Shown: positions 39,160-47,677, counted from the first letter of the stretch. The stretch is 64,000 bases of DNA from Neisseria subflava (GCF_005221305.1 NZ_CP039887.1:186001-250000); one strand, 5' to 3'. Notes: a model not told the origin generated them from the letters alone. Translations and numbers: made by a program.

Positions 39160-41157
39160 ATGGCTTATCAAGTTCTTGCACGAAAATGGCGTCCGAAAAC
39201 CTTTGCCGATTTGGTCGGTCAGGAACACGTCGTCAAAGCCCTGCGCAACGCGCTGGACGAAGGCCGTCTGCACCATGCCTATCTGCTGACAGGAACGCGC
39301 GGTGTGGGTAAGACCACGATTGCCAGGATTTTGGCCAAGAGCTTGAACTGCGAAAATGCCGTGCATGGCGAACCATGCGGTCAGTGTGAAAGCTGTACGC
39401 AAATCGACAGCGGCCGTTATGTGGATTTATTGGAAATTGACGCGGCATCGAATACCGGTATCGACAATATCCGTGAAGTGTTGGAAAACGCACAATATGC
39501 GCCTACTGCGGGTAAATACAAAGTCTATATCATCGACGAAGTGCATATGCTTTCCAAAAGCGCGTTCAATGCCATGCTGAAGACTTTGGAAGAGCCGCCT
39601 GAGCACGTTAAATTCATTTTGGCGACCACCGATCCGCATAAAGTTCCCATTACTGTATTGAGCCGCTGTTTGCAGTTTGTGTTGCGCAACATGACAACCC
39701 AGCAGGTTGCTGAGCATTTGGCGCATGTATTGGACCGTGAAAACGTTCCTTATCAGCCGCAGGCTTTGCAGCTTTTAGGACGTGCCGCCGCCGGCTCGAT
39801 GCGCGATGCGTTGAGCCTTTTGGATCAGGCGATTGCCATGGGTTCGGGTAAAGTGGCCGAACAAGATGTCCGCCAGATGATCGGAGCGGTCGATAAACAA
39901 TATTTGTTCGAATTGCTTGAAGAAATCATCAATCAAAACGGTGAGGCCTTGCTGGAAAAAGCTCAGGAAATGTCCGCCAGAGCGATTGGTTTTGACAGCG
40001 CATTGGCAGAATTGGCCATGCTGTTGCAACGTTTGGCTTTGATTCAAACCATTCCTTCTGCCTTGGCAAATGACGACCCTGAACGTGAAACTTTGCTGCG
40101 ATTAAGTCAGGCTTTGAGTGGCGAGCAGATTCAGCTTTATTATCAATGTGCTATTCATGGCAAACAGGATTTGCCGCTGGCTCCGGATGAGTATGCCGGT
40201 TTTGTCATGACGCTTTTGCGCATGCTTGCATTTGCGCCGTTGGCCGCTTCCGGTTGCGATACGCAAAGTCAGATTGAACATACGGATTTGCATTCCGACC
40301 ATCAGAAAGCTGAGGCCGAAAAAAAGCCTTTTCAGCTGCCGAAATCTGAGCCGATAGCAGCACCGGCGGTTGAGAAAGAAGTTGTTCCGATCAAACAGGA
40401 TACCGTTGAAAGGCCGTCTGAAGAAACTATTCAGTCTGCCCAGCAGCAGGCGGATGTGCCGCCTTGGGAGGAAATGCCGAGCCAATTATCGGCTGAGCCG
40501 CCTCAAACACAAACGGCGCAGATGCAAGAAGCGGAGGCATTGCCTGTTGCAAAAGTTCAGACGGCCCCTGAGCCGGAAGAATATCCGCACATGGATGAGG
40601 AAATTCCGCCTCCGTATTTTGATGAAGCATATACATATGAAGATTCGCATCGTGCTGATGTGATGGGAGTACCGCAGCCGGTTGCGTCTGCTGAGCCTGA
40701 AGAAGAGGAGGGAGATGAAGAAGAGCTTCAGTTCGCTCCTTTGCCTGAGTTTAAAACAGAGAATTGGCATAGTATTATCGAACGCTTCGCCCGTAAGTTA
40801 GGCGCGGCGCAGATGTTGGCGCAAAATGCGGCATGGACGAGTTATGCTGCGGAAGCAGGTTTAATCATACTGTCGTTGACGGATGAGGCCAAAGCGACTG
40901 CCAATAAAGAGCGCTTGGATAAAATCTGCCAGACGTTGAGCGAGGCCTACCATCTTGGCAATTTAAGGCTGCAAACCGAGCCTTGGCAGGATGATAAAGG
41001 CTGGGAAACGCCGGTTATGCGCCGCAAACGTATTCAAGAAGAAGGGCGGCAGCAGGCGCAAGATTTGCTGGAAGCGGATACAACGGCGCAGAAAATCTTA
41101 CAAACCTTTGAAGCGCAATGGCTGCCGGATTCTTTAGAGCTGGCAGGACATTCTTAA
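39160..41157 (+). CDS. dnaX: DNA polymerase III subunits gamma and tau
   Basis: 665-aa clamp-loader ATPase. The AAA+ core starts MAYQVLARKWRPKTFADLVG and has Walker A GTRGVGKTTIAR (about residue 46), the zinc-binding cysteines CGQCESC, Walker B IIDEVHML and the arginine-finger SRCLQF. Domain III is followed by a long Pro/Glu/Gln-rich linker (residues ~370-510) and a tau C-terminal domain. Uptake sequences fall inside the linker (near 40411 and 40558). No obvious slippery frameshift site was noted. ybaB follows, the conserved order. Confidence 0.96.
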   Translation: MAYQVLARKWRPKTFADLVGQEHVVKALRNALDEGRLHHAYLLTGTRGVGKTTIARILAKSLNCENAVHGEPCGQCESCTQIDSGRYVDLLEIDAASNTGIDNIREVLENAQYAPTAGKYKVYIIDEVHMLSKSAFNAMLKTLEEPPEHVKFILATTDPHKVPITVLSRCLQFVLRNMTTQQVAEHLAHVLDRENVPYQPQALQLLGRAAAGSMRDALSLLDQAIAMGSGKVAEQDVRQMIGAVDKQYLFELLEEIINQNGEALLEKAQEMSARAIGFDSALAELAMLLQRLALIQTIPSALANDDPERETLLRLSQALSGEQIQLYYQCAIHGKQDLPLAPDEYAGFVMTLLRMLAFAPLAASGCDTQSQIEHTDLHSDHQKAEAEKKPFQLPKSEPIAAPAVEKEVVPIKQDTVERPSEETIQSAQQQADVPPWEEMPSQLSAEPPQTQTAQMQEAEALPVAKVQTAPEPEEYPHMDEEIPPPYFDEAYTYEDSHRADVMGVPQPVASAEPEEEEGDEEELQFAPLPEFKTENWHSIIERFARKLGAAQMLAQNAAWTSYAAEAGLIILSLTDEAKATANKERLDKICQTLSEAYHLGNLRLQTEPWQDDKGWETPVMRRKRIQEEGRQQAQDLLEADTTAQKILQTFEAQWLPDSLELAGHS

Positions 41158-41173
41158 AATACTGACATACAAG

Positions 41174-41207
41174 GCCGTCTGAAAGGCAATAGCGTTTTTC
41201 AGACGGC
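41174..41207. terminator. DUS inverted repeat between dnaX and ybaB
   Basis: GCCGTCTGAAA / TTTCAGACGGC arms. It lies between co-oriented genes; the right copy ends in ATG in the read-through direction. Confidence 0.6.
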
Positions 41208-41247
41208 ATGAGTGAAACCCATTTATTCAAACCCATAGGAGTAAAAC

Positions 41248-41583
41248 ATGTTCGGAAAAGCCGGATTAGGCGGCCTGATGAAGCAGGCTCAACAAATGCA
41301 GGAAAATATGAAAAAGGCACAAGCCAAGCTGGCTGAAACCGAAGTTGAAGGCGAAGCAGGCAATGGTTTGGTAAAAGTTGTGATGACGTGTTCGCACGTT
41401 GTCCGCAAACTTGAAATCAGCCCTGATTTGATTCAAGAAGCCGCTGACGACAAAGAAATGCTGGAAGATTTGGTATTGGCCGCCATCAATGCCGCTTCTG
41501 AAAAAGCTGAAGAAACGACCAATAAAACCATGGGTGCGTTTACCCAAGGCCTGCCAGCAGGCATGGGTGACTTCTTCCGCTAA
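41248..41583 (+). CDS. ybaB: Nucleoid-associated protein YbaB/EbfC
   Basis: 111-aa DNA-binding dimer. Starts MFGKAGLGGLMKQAQQMQEN; contains VEGEAGNGLVKVVMTC and the C-terminal MGAFTQGLPAGMGDFF, typical of the family. Strong AGGAG site. Downstream of dnaX as in most proteobacteria; recR is not present next to it here. Confidence 0.95.
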   Translation: MFGKAGLGGLMKQAQQMQENMKKAQAKLAETEVEGEAGNGLVKVVMTCSHVVRKLEISPDLIQEAADDKEMLEDLVLAAINAASEKAEETTNKTMGAFTQGLPAGMGDFFR

Positions 41584-41604
41584 ACCCGCGCCGTAAAGCA
41601 AACA

Positions 41605-41645
41605 AAGGTCGTCTGAAACACCAAAAATCAGTTTCAGACGGCCTT
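41605..41645. terminator. DUS terminator after ybaB with a variant uptake sequence
   Basis: The left arm reads AGGTCGTCTGAA (41606-41617), one base from the AG-DUS; the right arm is the normal TTCAGACGGCCT. The stem keeps one G-T pair. Confidence 0.7.
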
Positions 41646-41743
41646 CGTATTATCTGTTTTGCAGATTGAAATCAATATATCGGCAGTTATTCCGCCGCAG
41701 GCATATTGAGTGTTTATTGCATTCAAACCCGCTCAATCAATAT

Positions 41744-41850
41744 TATAGTGGATTAACTTTAAACCAGTACGGCGTTGCCTCGCCTTGCCGTACTATCTGT
41801 ACTGTCTGCGGCTTCGTCGCCTTGTCCTGATTTAAATTTAATCCACTATA
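41744..41850. repeat. Correia repeat element, short form (107 bp)
   Basis: Bounded by TATAGTGGATTAA and its reverse complement TTAATCCACTATA, ending at TA. The interior matches the known Correia core (CCAGTACGGCGTTGCCTCGC; GGCTTCGTCGCCTTGTCC). The size fits the ~104-108 bp class lacking the internal ~50 bp. Such elements can carry promoters or RNase III sites in Neisseria. Confidence 0.93.
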
Positions 41851-42072
41851 CCGCTTATTCAAAAGCAAAACAGCCCAAAACCTGATTGACAAAAGGTTTC
41901 GGGCTGTTTGCGCCTGTTCGCCAAACGAAGCGGGTAGGGCGCAAGGCGTGCCAGTTTGGCAGATAGAGGCCTTTGCAAAGGTCTCATGAGGATGCAGGGC
42001 TTTCTTTGGGAAAGAACAATCGTTCCTTATTGATGTAAAAAAGCCTGAACAGAAGTTCAGGCTTTTTAAATT
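41851..42072. other. Intergenic region with hairpins downstream of ybaB/Correia element
   Basis: No gene. It contains a long imperfect hairpin CAGCCC..GGGCTG (41871-41907) with T-rich tails on both strands, a 20-bp palindrome GAGGCCTTTGCAAAGGTCTC (41966-41985), and the tRNA-Asn terminator at its right end. Confidence 0.5.
42037..42066 (-). terminator. Terminator of tRNA-Asn
   Basis: AAAAGCCTGAAC - AGAA - GTTCAGGCTTTT, a perfect stem with T run on the minus strand, just past the tRNA 3' end. Confidence 0.88.
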
Positions 42073-42148
42073 TGGCTCCCCGACCTGGGCTCGAACCAGG
42101 GACCTGCGGATTAACAGTCCGTCGCTCTACCGACTGAGCTATCGGGGA
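42073..42148 (-). tRNA. tRNA-Asn (GUU)
   Basis: 76 nt on the minus strand with encoded CCA. The acceptor TCCCCGA pairs with TCGGGGA, the anticodon loop is CTGTTAA with GUU, and the T-loop is GGTTCGAGCCC. It is a single-gene transcript. Confidence 0.97.
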
Positions 42149-42287
42149 ATGGGGCGTATTATAATGGCTGGAAAAAATGTGTCAATCAATATTTTTAAGA
42201 AAATGGTGCAAAATATTTCAAATGTTTGAATGTTAAAAATATTTTGTAATCAAGTTTCACATGCTTCCCAGTCGTTTCAGACGGCCT

Positions 42288-42779
42288 TTAGTATTTGGCG
42301 TTAACCAATTTGCCGTTTTGGAACACTTGCTGCTGCATCACCGTGCCGTTGTAAGCGTAAGTGGTCAGCGAGCCGTTGCTTGGCGTGGCGCGGAACTGCA
42401 TCAGCTGGTTGCGGCTGAGGACGTAGGGGTCCGTGCGTTTTTGGCTGTTGTCGCTGTAAAAGTCTTGGACGACATATTCGTTGTTGCGTTTGCTGATCAG
42501 TTGGCGATGGAAGCCGCCTTTGACTGCGCTGTTGCTGGGTGTGCCGTGCGCATCAAAATAGGTCACGATTTGTTCTTCTGTGATGCGGATGCCGTCCGAA
42601 TCCGTATCTTTGGTGGTTTTGGTTTTGTCCAAGCCGACAGGGATGTTGATGGATGTGCCCAAGCCGACGTGGCGGCCGATGCTGGTGCCGACGCCTAAGC
42701 CGACGGAAACGCCGGGCGTGCCGACTGTACATGCGCTGAGTGAAGCGGCCAAAAGGGCAGGTAAGAGAACTTTTTTCAT
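42288..42779 (-). CDS. Putative lipoprotein of unknown function
   Basis: 163 aa. Signal peptide with lipobox LSAC (lipidated Cys at residue 17), then a Gly/Val-rich segment (VGTPGVSVGLGVGTSIGRHVG) and a C-terminal domain with repeated Tyr/Asn/Gln (TTYAYNGTVMQQQVFQNGKL). AAGGAT ribosome-binding site. I do not recognise a family; the glycine-rich start resembles slime or surface lipoproteins in general only. Confidence 0.78.
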   Translation of the reverse strand: MKKVLLPALLAASLSACTVGTPGVSVGLGVGTSIGRHVGLGTSINIPVGLDKTKTTKDTDSDGIRITEEQIVTYFDAHGTPSNSAVKGGFHRQLISKRNNEYVVQDFYSDNSQKRTDPYVLSRNQLMQFRATPSNGSLTTYAYNGTVMQQQVFQNGKLVNAKY

Positions 42780-42870
42780 AATGTGTATCCTTGTAATAAG
42801 AAATGTTTGTAATGTGGGAAGTATAGTATTTTTGCGGGGTGGCTGGTGTTAGTATTGGTAAAAGGGCGCA

Positions 42871-42882
42871 AGGCCGTCTGAA
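42871..42882 (+). repeat. Single DNA uptake sequence (AG-DUS)
   Basis: AGGCCGTCTGAA upstream of dapF, not part of a hairpin. Confidence 0.9.
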
Positions 42883-42959
42883 AAACAAGATAGAAACGGA
42901 TATATCATTCTGGTGTAGAATGTGCCGAAATAATGATTTAATAAGAATGTGAATGAATA

Positions 42960-43811
42960 ATGAAAACTTTGAAATTTACGAAGATGCACGGCTTGGGCAA
43001 TGATTTTATGGTGGTCAATGCCATCGATCAGGACTTTGATCCGTTGGCTGCGCCGCTTGCCCAATGGGCAGACCGCTATCGCGGCGTGGGTTTTGATCAG
43101 TTTTTGGTAGTGGAGAAGCCTTCTTCTGATGCGGTCGATTTTCGGTACCGCATTTTCAATGCCGATGGTCGGGAAGTAGAACAGTGCGGCAATGGCGCGC
43201 GTTGTTTTGCGCGTTTTGTCGCGGATAAGGGTTTGACGGATAAAACGGAAATTTTGGTCGAAACGGCCAAAGGGATTATTGTGCCGAAGCTGTTGGATAA
43301 CGGTTTGGTTACCGTCAATATGGGTAAACCGCGTTTCATGCCGTCTGAAATTCCGTTTGTGCCTGCACATGGTGAAAATGAAGATGCGCTGACACATATT
43401 ATCTTGGTCGGTTTGGAATCTGTACCGGTAAGCTGCGTGAATATGGGTAATCCGCATGCGGTGATTTTGGTTGATGATGTTGAAACCGCACCGGTGGAGC
43501 ATTGGGGCGGCGCTATTGAATCGCACGAGCAGTTTCCTGAACGGGTCAATGTCGGCTTTTTGCAGGTTGAAGATGAGTTGTCAGTCCGCCTGCGCGTGTT
43601 TGAACGCGGGGTGGGGGAAACTCAGGCTTGCGGTACCGGAGCGTGTGCGGCTGTGGTGACCGGTGTGCGCAATGGCTTGCTGAAAGCGGGTGCGCCTGTG
43701 CGTGTAACTGTGCCTGGCGGCGAATTGTTTATCAGTTGGGAAGACGGCGGCGATGTGCAAATGACCGGTCCTGCTGAAACCGTTTTTGAAGGCGAGTTGC
43801 AGTATTCATGA
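42960..43811 (+). CDS. dapF: Diaminopimelate epimerase
   Basis: 283-aa PLP-independent epimerase making meso-DAP for peptidoglycan and lysine. The two catalytic Cys are in EQCGNGARC (near residue 75) and QACGTGACAA (near residue 223). The N-terminus FTKMHGLGNDFMVV is diagnostic. Its stop overlaps the start of the next gene (ATGA at 43808-43811). Confidence 0.97.
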   Translation: MKTLKFTKMHGLGNDFMVVNAIDQDFDPLAAPLAQWADRYRGVGFDQFLVVEKPSSDAVDFRYRIFNADGREVEQCGNGARCFARFVADKGLTDKTEILVETAKGIIVPKLLDNGLVTVNMGKPRFMPSEIPFVPAHGENEDALTHIILVGLESVPVSCVNMGNPHAVILVDDVETAPVEHWGGAIESHEQFPERVNVGFLQVEDELSVRLRVFERGVGETQACGTGACAAVVTGVRNGLLKAGAPVRVTVPGGELFISWEDGGDVQMTGPAETVFEGELQYS

Positions 43812-44410
43812 TGGTTTCTTTGGATTTTTGGTTTGCCGTCGCGTATGCTGCGGTATCGTTGGCATTTATTTTTCGCGCGCAGCGGTTTCAATGGCTTTGG
43901 GCTGCGGTGTTGTTGTGGCTGGGGATTTCGGCACTGGGCGCGCGCTTGCTGCCCGGAATGTGGGGCTTTACGCATACAGGCCCTTTGTTTATCCCTCATT
44001 TTTATCTGACAATCGCCAGTATTTTTTTCTTTATCGATGACTGCAGTAGAACGGAAGACAAAAAGTTTTGGTCGGCAGGCGAATATGCCGGTTTGACCTT
44101 ATTTGCGGTTTCCAATGTCGTCATGACTTTGGCTTTTGTTTTCTTGGCAGGCGTGGTTTATTTCATCTTGCCATTGGCAGGCGCAGTTTTTGCATGGGTG
44201 GCCTTGCTGAAAATTTATGCTTTGAAACCGATTTATTGGTTTGTTTTGCAGGGCGTGTTGATGCTGGTGTTTTATCTGCACCGCGTGGTCGTGTGCAGGC
44301 AGTCGGCGGCTTTGTTTAGTGCCACTCAGCTGCAAATGGGTTGGCTGGTTGCAGTTGTCATGCAGGCTGTGGTTGCCATGGCTTTGATTTTTGAACGGGG
44401 CGGATATTAA
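43808..44410 (+). CDS. Integral membrane protein of unknown function
   Basis: 200 aa with about five to six hydrophobic helices (for example VAYAAVSLAFIF, LWAAVLLWLGISAL, FYLTIASIFFFI, LAFVFLAGVVYFILPL, MGWLVAVVMQAVVAMALI). No signature I recognise. The ATGA overlap with dapF means it is probably translated by coupling. An ATG three bases downstream is an alternative start. Confidence 0.72.
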   Translation: MMVSLDFWFAVAYAAVSLAFIFRAQRFQWLWAAVLLWLGISALGARLLPGMWGFTHTGPLFIPHFYLTIASIFFFIDDCSRTEDKKFWSAGEYAGLTLFAVSNVVMTLAFVFLAGVVYFILPLAGAVFAWVALLKIYALKPIYWFVLQGVLMLVFYLHRVVVCRQSAALFSATQLQMGWLVAVVMQAVVAMALIFERGGY

Positions 44411-44515
44411 TTTATCCAAACTAAAAGTTATAATGAAAGAAATTTTCGATATTGGTTTTTCAGACGGCCTGAGTTTAATATGCAGGCTATATTACATCTA
44501 AATCTGGAGCAGGAA

Positions 44516-45448
44516 ATGAAAATTGCAAATAATATTACCGAGCTGATCGGCAATACCCCTTTGGTGAAATTGAATCGTTTGACCGAGGGTTTGAAAGCGC
44601 AAATCGCCGTCAAACTTGAATTTTTCAATCCGGGCAGCAGCGTGAAAGACCGTATTGCCGAAGCCATGATCGAAGCGGCGGAGCAGGCCGGTAAAATCAA
44701 TAAAGATACCGTTATCGTTGAGGCGACCAGCGGCAATACCGGTATTGGTTTGGCAATGGTGTGTGCGGCCCGCGGTTATAAATTGGCGATTACTATGCCT
44801 GAAAGCATGAGTAAAGAACGCAAAATGCTGCTGCGTGCGTTCGGTGCAGAGCTGATTTTGACACCTGCTGCCGAAGGTATGGCAGGCGCTATCGCTAAAG
44901 CCCAGTCTTTGGTGGACGAACATCCAGATACTTACTTTATGCCGCGCCAATTTGATAACGAGGCTAATCCTGAAGTTCACCGCAAAACCACTGCCGAAGA
45001 AATTTGGCGTGATACAGACGGCCAAGTTGATATTTTCGTGGCCGGTGTGGGTACTGGCGGCACGATTACCGGCGTGGGTGAAGTGTTGAAAAAATACAAA
45101 CCCGAAGTTCAAATCGTGGCTGTCGAGCCTGAAGCTTCCCCGGTATTGAGCGGTGGTGAAAAAGGCCCGCATCCGATTCAAGGTTTGGGCGCAGGCTTTA
45201 TCCCCAGTGTTTTGAATACGACTGTTTACGACAGTATTGTCAAAGTACCTAACGAAGCAGCGTTTGAAACTGCGCGCGCTATGGCTGAAAAAGAAGGCAT
45301 TTTGGTAGGTATTTCTTCCGGTGCCGCGGTATGGAGCGCATTGCAGCTGGCTAAAAAAACTGAAAACGAAGGCAAGCTGATTGTTGTCTTGTTGCCATCG
45401 TATGGCGAACGCTATCTTTCTACGCCTCTGTTTGCCGATTTGGCATAA
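44516..45448 (+). CDS. cysK: Cysteine synthase A (O-acetylserine thiol-lyase)
   Basis: 310-aa PLP enzyme. The Schiff-base lysine is in NPGSSVKDRIAEAM (near residue 43), the substrate loop is EATSGNTGIGLAMV, and the PLP-phosphate loop is GTGGTITGVG. The start at 44516 has an AGGA motif 5-8 nt upstream; an in-frame ATG at 44480 adds a non-homologous 12 residues. Makes cysteine, feeding Fe-S assembly and methionine synthesis. Confidence 0.95.
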   Translation: MKIANNITELIGNTPLVKLNRLTEGLKAQIAVKLEFFNPGSSVKDRIAEAMIEAAEQAGKINKDTVIVEATSGNTGIGLAMVCAARGYKLAITMPESMSKERKMLLRAFGAELILTPAAEGMAGAIAKAQSLVDEHPDTYFMPRQFDNEANPEVHRKTTAEEIWRDTDGQVDIFVAGVGTGGTITGVGEVLKKYKPEVQIVAVEPEASPVLSGGEKGPHPIQGLGAGFIPSVLNTTVYDSIVKVPNEAAFETARAMAEKEGILVGISSGAAVWSALQLAKKTENEGKLIVVLLPSYGERYLSTPLFADLA

Positions 45449-45467
45449 TATAGGATTGTTGTTAAAG

Positions 45468-45491
45468 GGCCGTTTTCAGACGGCCTTTTTT
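45468..45491 (+). terminator. Short terminator after cysK
   Basis: GGCCG-TTTTCAGA-CGGCC followed by TTTTTT; half of the stem is a DUS. Confidence 0.7.
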
Positions 45492-45602
45492 ACGTATGGG
45501 CTTGAGATATAGTATGAAATCTGTTGTAATTCAGTTAATGAGCTTTGAATACCGTTATTCAAAAGTTGGTTTCTTCAACGAATCATGCTTATAATGCGCA
45601 TT

Positions 45603-46103
45603 ATGAAAAAATACATTCTTCCTATCCTTGCTGTGGCGGTACTTGCCGGTTGTGAATCGATTTATGTTCCAACATTGAAAGAAGTGCCAGTTCGACCAAC
45701 CAACGTCAAGAAACCTAAGGCTGATTCACAAGTTTCAGCTACCAGTTATCATTTGGCTCCTTCGCATTGGGCAGATGTTTCCAAGATTCATGATGAAGCA
45801 CGTCGCTTGAGTACCCAAGTGAGCCAAGGTAGTCTGACCAAAGTTCAGGCTGCCCAATATTTGAACCGCTTCCGTATCCAACAAGTGGGACGCAACTCCG
45901 TCGATGACAGTATGTACGAAGTTTATCTGCGTTCTGCCGTTGACAGCCAACGTGGTGAAATTACTACCGAGCAATCCAAACAGTACATTCAAGGTGCTTT
46001 GCGTGGTTGGCAGCAACGTTGGAAAAACATGGATACCAAGCCAAGCAATCCTGCGTTTACCAACTTCCTGATGGAAGTTATGGGTATGCAGCCTTTGAAA
46101 TAA
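45603..46103 (+). CDS. Putative lipoprotein of unknown function
   Basis: About 166 aa from MKKYILPILAVAVLAGC: signal peptide with lipobox LAGC (Cys at residue 17). The mature part is helical and Gln-rich (RRLSTQVSQGSLTKVQAAQY; YIQGALRGWQQRW). Upstream ATGs at 45585 and 45594 add non-signal residues and overlap a TATAATGCGC promoter-like box (about 45591), so the start at 45603 is preferred. Family not recognised. Confidence 0.78.
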   Translation: MKKYILPILAVAVLAGCESIYVPTLKEVPVRPTNVKKPKADSQVSATSYHLAPSHWADVSKIHDEARRLSTQVSQGSLTKVQAAQYLNRFRIQQVGRNSVDDSMYEVYLRSAVDSQRGEITTEQSKQYIQGALRGWQQRWKNMDTKPSNPAFTNFLMEVMGMQPLK

Positions 46104-46120
46104 AAAAGTCATAAACCGAG

Positions 46121-46148
46121 AAGGCCGTCTGAATATTCAGACGGCCTT
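46121..46148. terminator. Bidirectional DUS terminator (lipoprotein / YkvA-like gene)
   Basis: AAGGCCGTCTGAAT-ATTCAGACGGCCTT, a perfect palindrome between convergent genes. Confidence 0.85.
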
Positions 46149-46187
46149 CTTCTCATATTTATATATGTGTAGTCGAATTGTATCCAA

Positions 46188-46571
46188 TTAAGAACCAAAC
46201 AGCTTGTCAGCCGCTTGACGGGCTTTTTCTTGAATATCTTCGGTCAGATAGTTTTTCATCTGAGAATAAACCAATGCAATGACGGCAATGTCGTCACTGA
46301 AACCAAATGGAATCAGCAAGTCGGGAATGCTGTCGATGGGGCTGAGAAAATAAACCAGTGCACCGACAATAATCATTTTGGCCCGTTTGGGCGTGTGTTC
46401 GGATTCCCAAAGGTAATAAAGTGCATAAAGCTGTCGGACGACAGGTTTGCCCAGGCGGCCGGCAAAGCGTCCGAGTTTTTTCATAAAACCGGATGTGTCC
46501 AAGTTTCGACGGCGGAAGGAGGGGATATAGTCTTCCGGGTCGGGTGTGTTTTGATGAGGGGAGTGTGTCAT
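46188..46571 (-). CDS. YkvA/DUF1232 family membrane protein
   Basis: 127 aa. The core MIIVGALVYFLSPIDSIPDL followed by LIPFGFSDDIAVIAL is the DUF1232 signature, including the PID.IPD motif between two hydrophobic segments. The N-terminus is hydrophilic and the C-terminus amphipathic. AAGGAA ribosome-binding site. Function of the family is poorly defined. Confidence 0.85.
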   Translation of the reverse strand: MTHSPHQNTPDPEDYIPSFRRRNLDTSGFMKKLGRFAGRLGKPVVRQLYALYYLWESEHTPKRAKMIIVGALVYFLSPIDSIPDLLIPFGFSDDIAVIALVYSQMKNYLTEDIQEKARQAADKLFGS

Positions 46572-46778
46572 GATACAGCTTCCTTATAAGGTATGGAAAC
46601 ATTGTTGGTGTTGTGCTGTATTTTAGTCCATCTAGAGATGGATGAAATGTCTTTGAATGTATAACTATGTAAGAGTAGTGATGATAATGCAATGGTAATA
46701 AGTTAAGAATGGCTTATGCCGCAGCAATCAAATCACTACTGCTTACCCACAAAAATAAATCGATTATATGGAGTAATC

Positions 46779-47051
46779 ATGAATAAGAGAATAAAAATAT
46801 GTCCCGCTTGTCAACAAGGCTATCTCTACCATTCAAAACCTAAATATCTTCATGATGAAATTATTCTGTGTGATGAATGCGATGCAGTATGGCTCAAAGG
46901 AGTGAATATATTTTATGGAGAATATGAAAAAGATTTTTATTCTTATGTTCCTTTCATGGAATCCCAAGGTATAACGGATGAATGTATCTGGGAAGGAGAG
47001 CTGTTCGATCATCCATATTATGAAGATGAAAACTCAAATGATATGGATTGA
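46779..47051 (+). CDS. Small zinc-ribbon-like protein, unknown function
   Basis: 90 aa, acidic. Two CxxC pairs, CPAC near residue 8 and CDEC near residue 31, suggest a single zinc ribbon; the rest is rich in Asp/Glu/Tyr (YGEYEKDFYSYVPFMES). The start at 46779 has GGAG 6 nt upstream. AT-rich codon use compared with neighbouring housekeeping genes. A Correia element begins 12 bp after its stop. Could be a toxin-immunity-type small protein, but nothing shows this. Confidence 0.65.
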   Translation: MNKRIKICPACQQGYLYHSKPKYLHDEIILCDECDAVWLKGVNIFYGEYEKDFYSYVPFMESQGITDECIWEGELFDHPYYEDENSNDMD

Positions 47052-47062
47052 TAGAAACTTTA

Positions 47063-47219
47063 TATAGTGGATTAAATTTAAATCAGGACAAGGCGACGAA
47101 GCCGCAGACAGTACAGATAGTACGGAACCGATTCACTTGGTGCTTCAGAACCTTAGAGAATCGTTCTCTTTGAGCTAAGGCGAGGCAACGCCGTACTGGT
47201 TTAAAGTTAATCCACTATA
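47063..47219. repeat. Correia repeat element, long form (157 bp)
   Basis: TATAGTGGATTAA..TTAATCCACTATA with the full internal segment, including GTACGGAACCGATTCACTTG and the CTTAGAGAATCGTTCTCTTT hairpin region of long Correia elements. It is inverted relative to the copy at 41744. Confidence 0.94.
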
Positions 47220-47255
47220 TCTTTTCAGACGGCCTTGTCCATCAAATTTGGCACA

Positions 47256-47385
47256 TTATTTCACACACGGATTGTCTAAAACAACCAAGACATTGCGTTC
47301 GGCTTTGTTCATATACGTCATGTGGACTTTCTTGCCTTTGAACTCTGCTTCAACGACAGATTCCTTTGTAAAGATTAGGTATCAA
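47256..47385 (-). pseudogene. Fragment of a lost gene (3' end only)
   Basis: The minus strand stays open for about 43 codons ending at TAA (47256-47258). It has protein-like composition (ESVVEAEFKGKKVHMTYMN, then AERNVLVVLDNPCVK). An in-frame TGA lies just upstream and no start or ribosome-binding site is present. It looks like the 3' remnant of a gene whose 5' part has been lost; the family is not recognised. Confidence 0.4.
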
Positions 47386-47677
47386 GAGTGAGAATTTATC
47401 TCACAATAGATACAATTCTCAAATAATAATGATGTTATCGTAAGTGCTTTGATGGGGAGATGGCTTAATTGCAGGAAAGTAACAAAAAAGGCTAGCCACG
47501 CAAAAAAAAATCTAAGAATGATTGTTTGATTTTATTAGTCTTTTGGTAAAAATCATTAGAGCATTCATAAATTGCACTGTTCAAAATGAGATAAAACAGG
47601 TAAATTATGGTTTATGTAGCTTATTGTAGTGCTGAGCTATAGGTTTTGAGCTGATAATAAATCTAGAGGAACTGACC
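47386..47677 (+). other. AT-rich intergenic region upstream of sdhC
   Basis: No gene. It must contain the sdh promoter; no clear -35/-10 pair is visible. A 17-bp palindrome GTGAGA-ATTTA-TCTCAC (47388-47404) could be an operator. In meningococcus the Fur-controlled sRNA NrrF represses sdh mRNA (established); I did not identify its site here. Confidence 0.4.
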
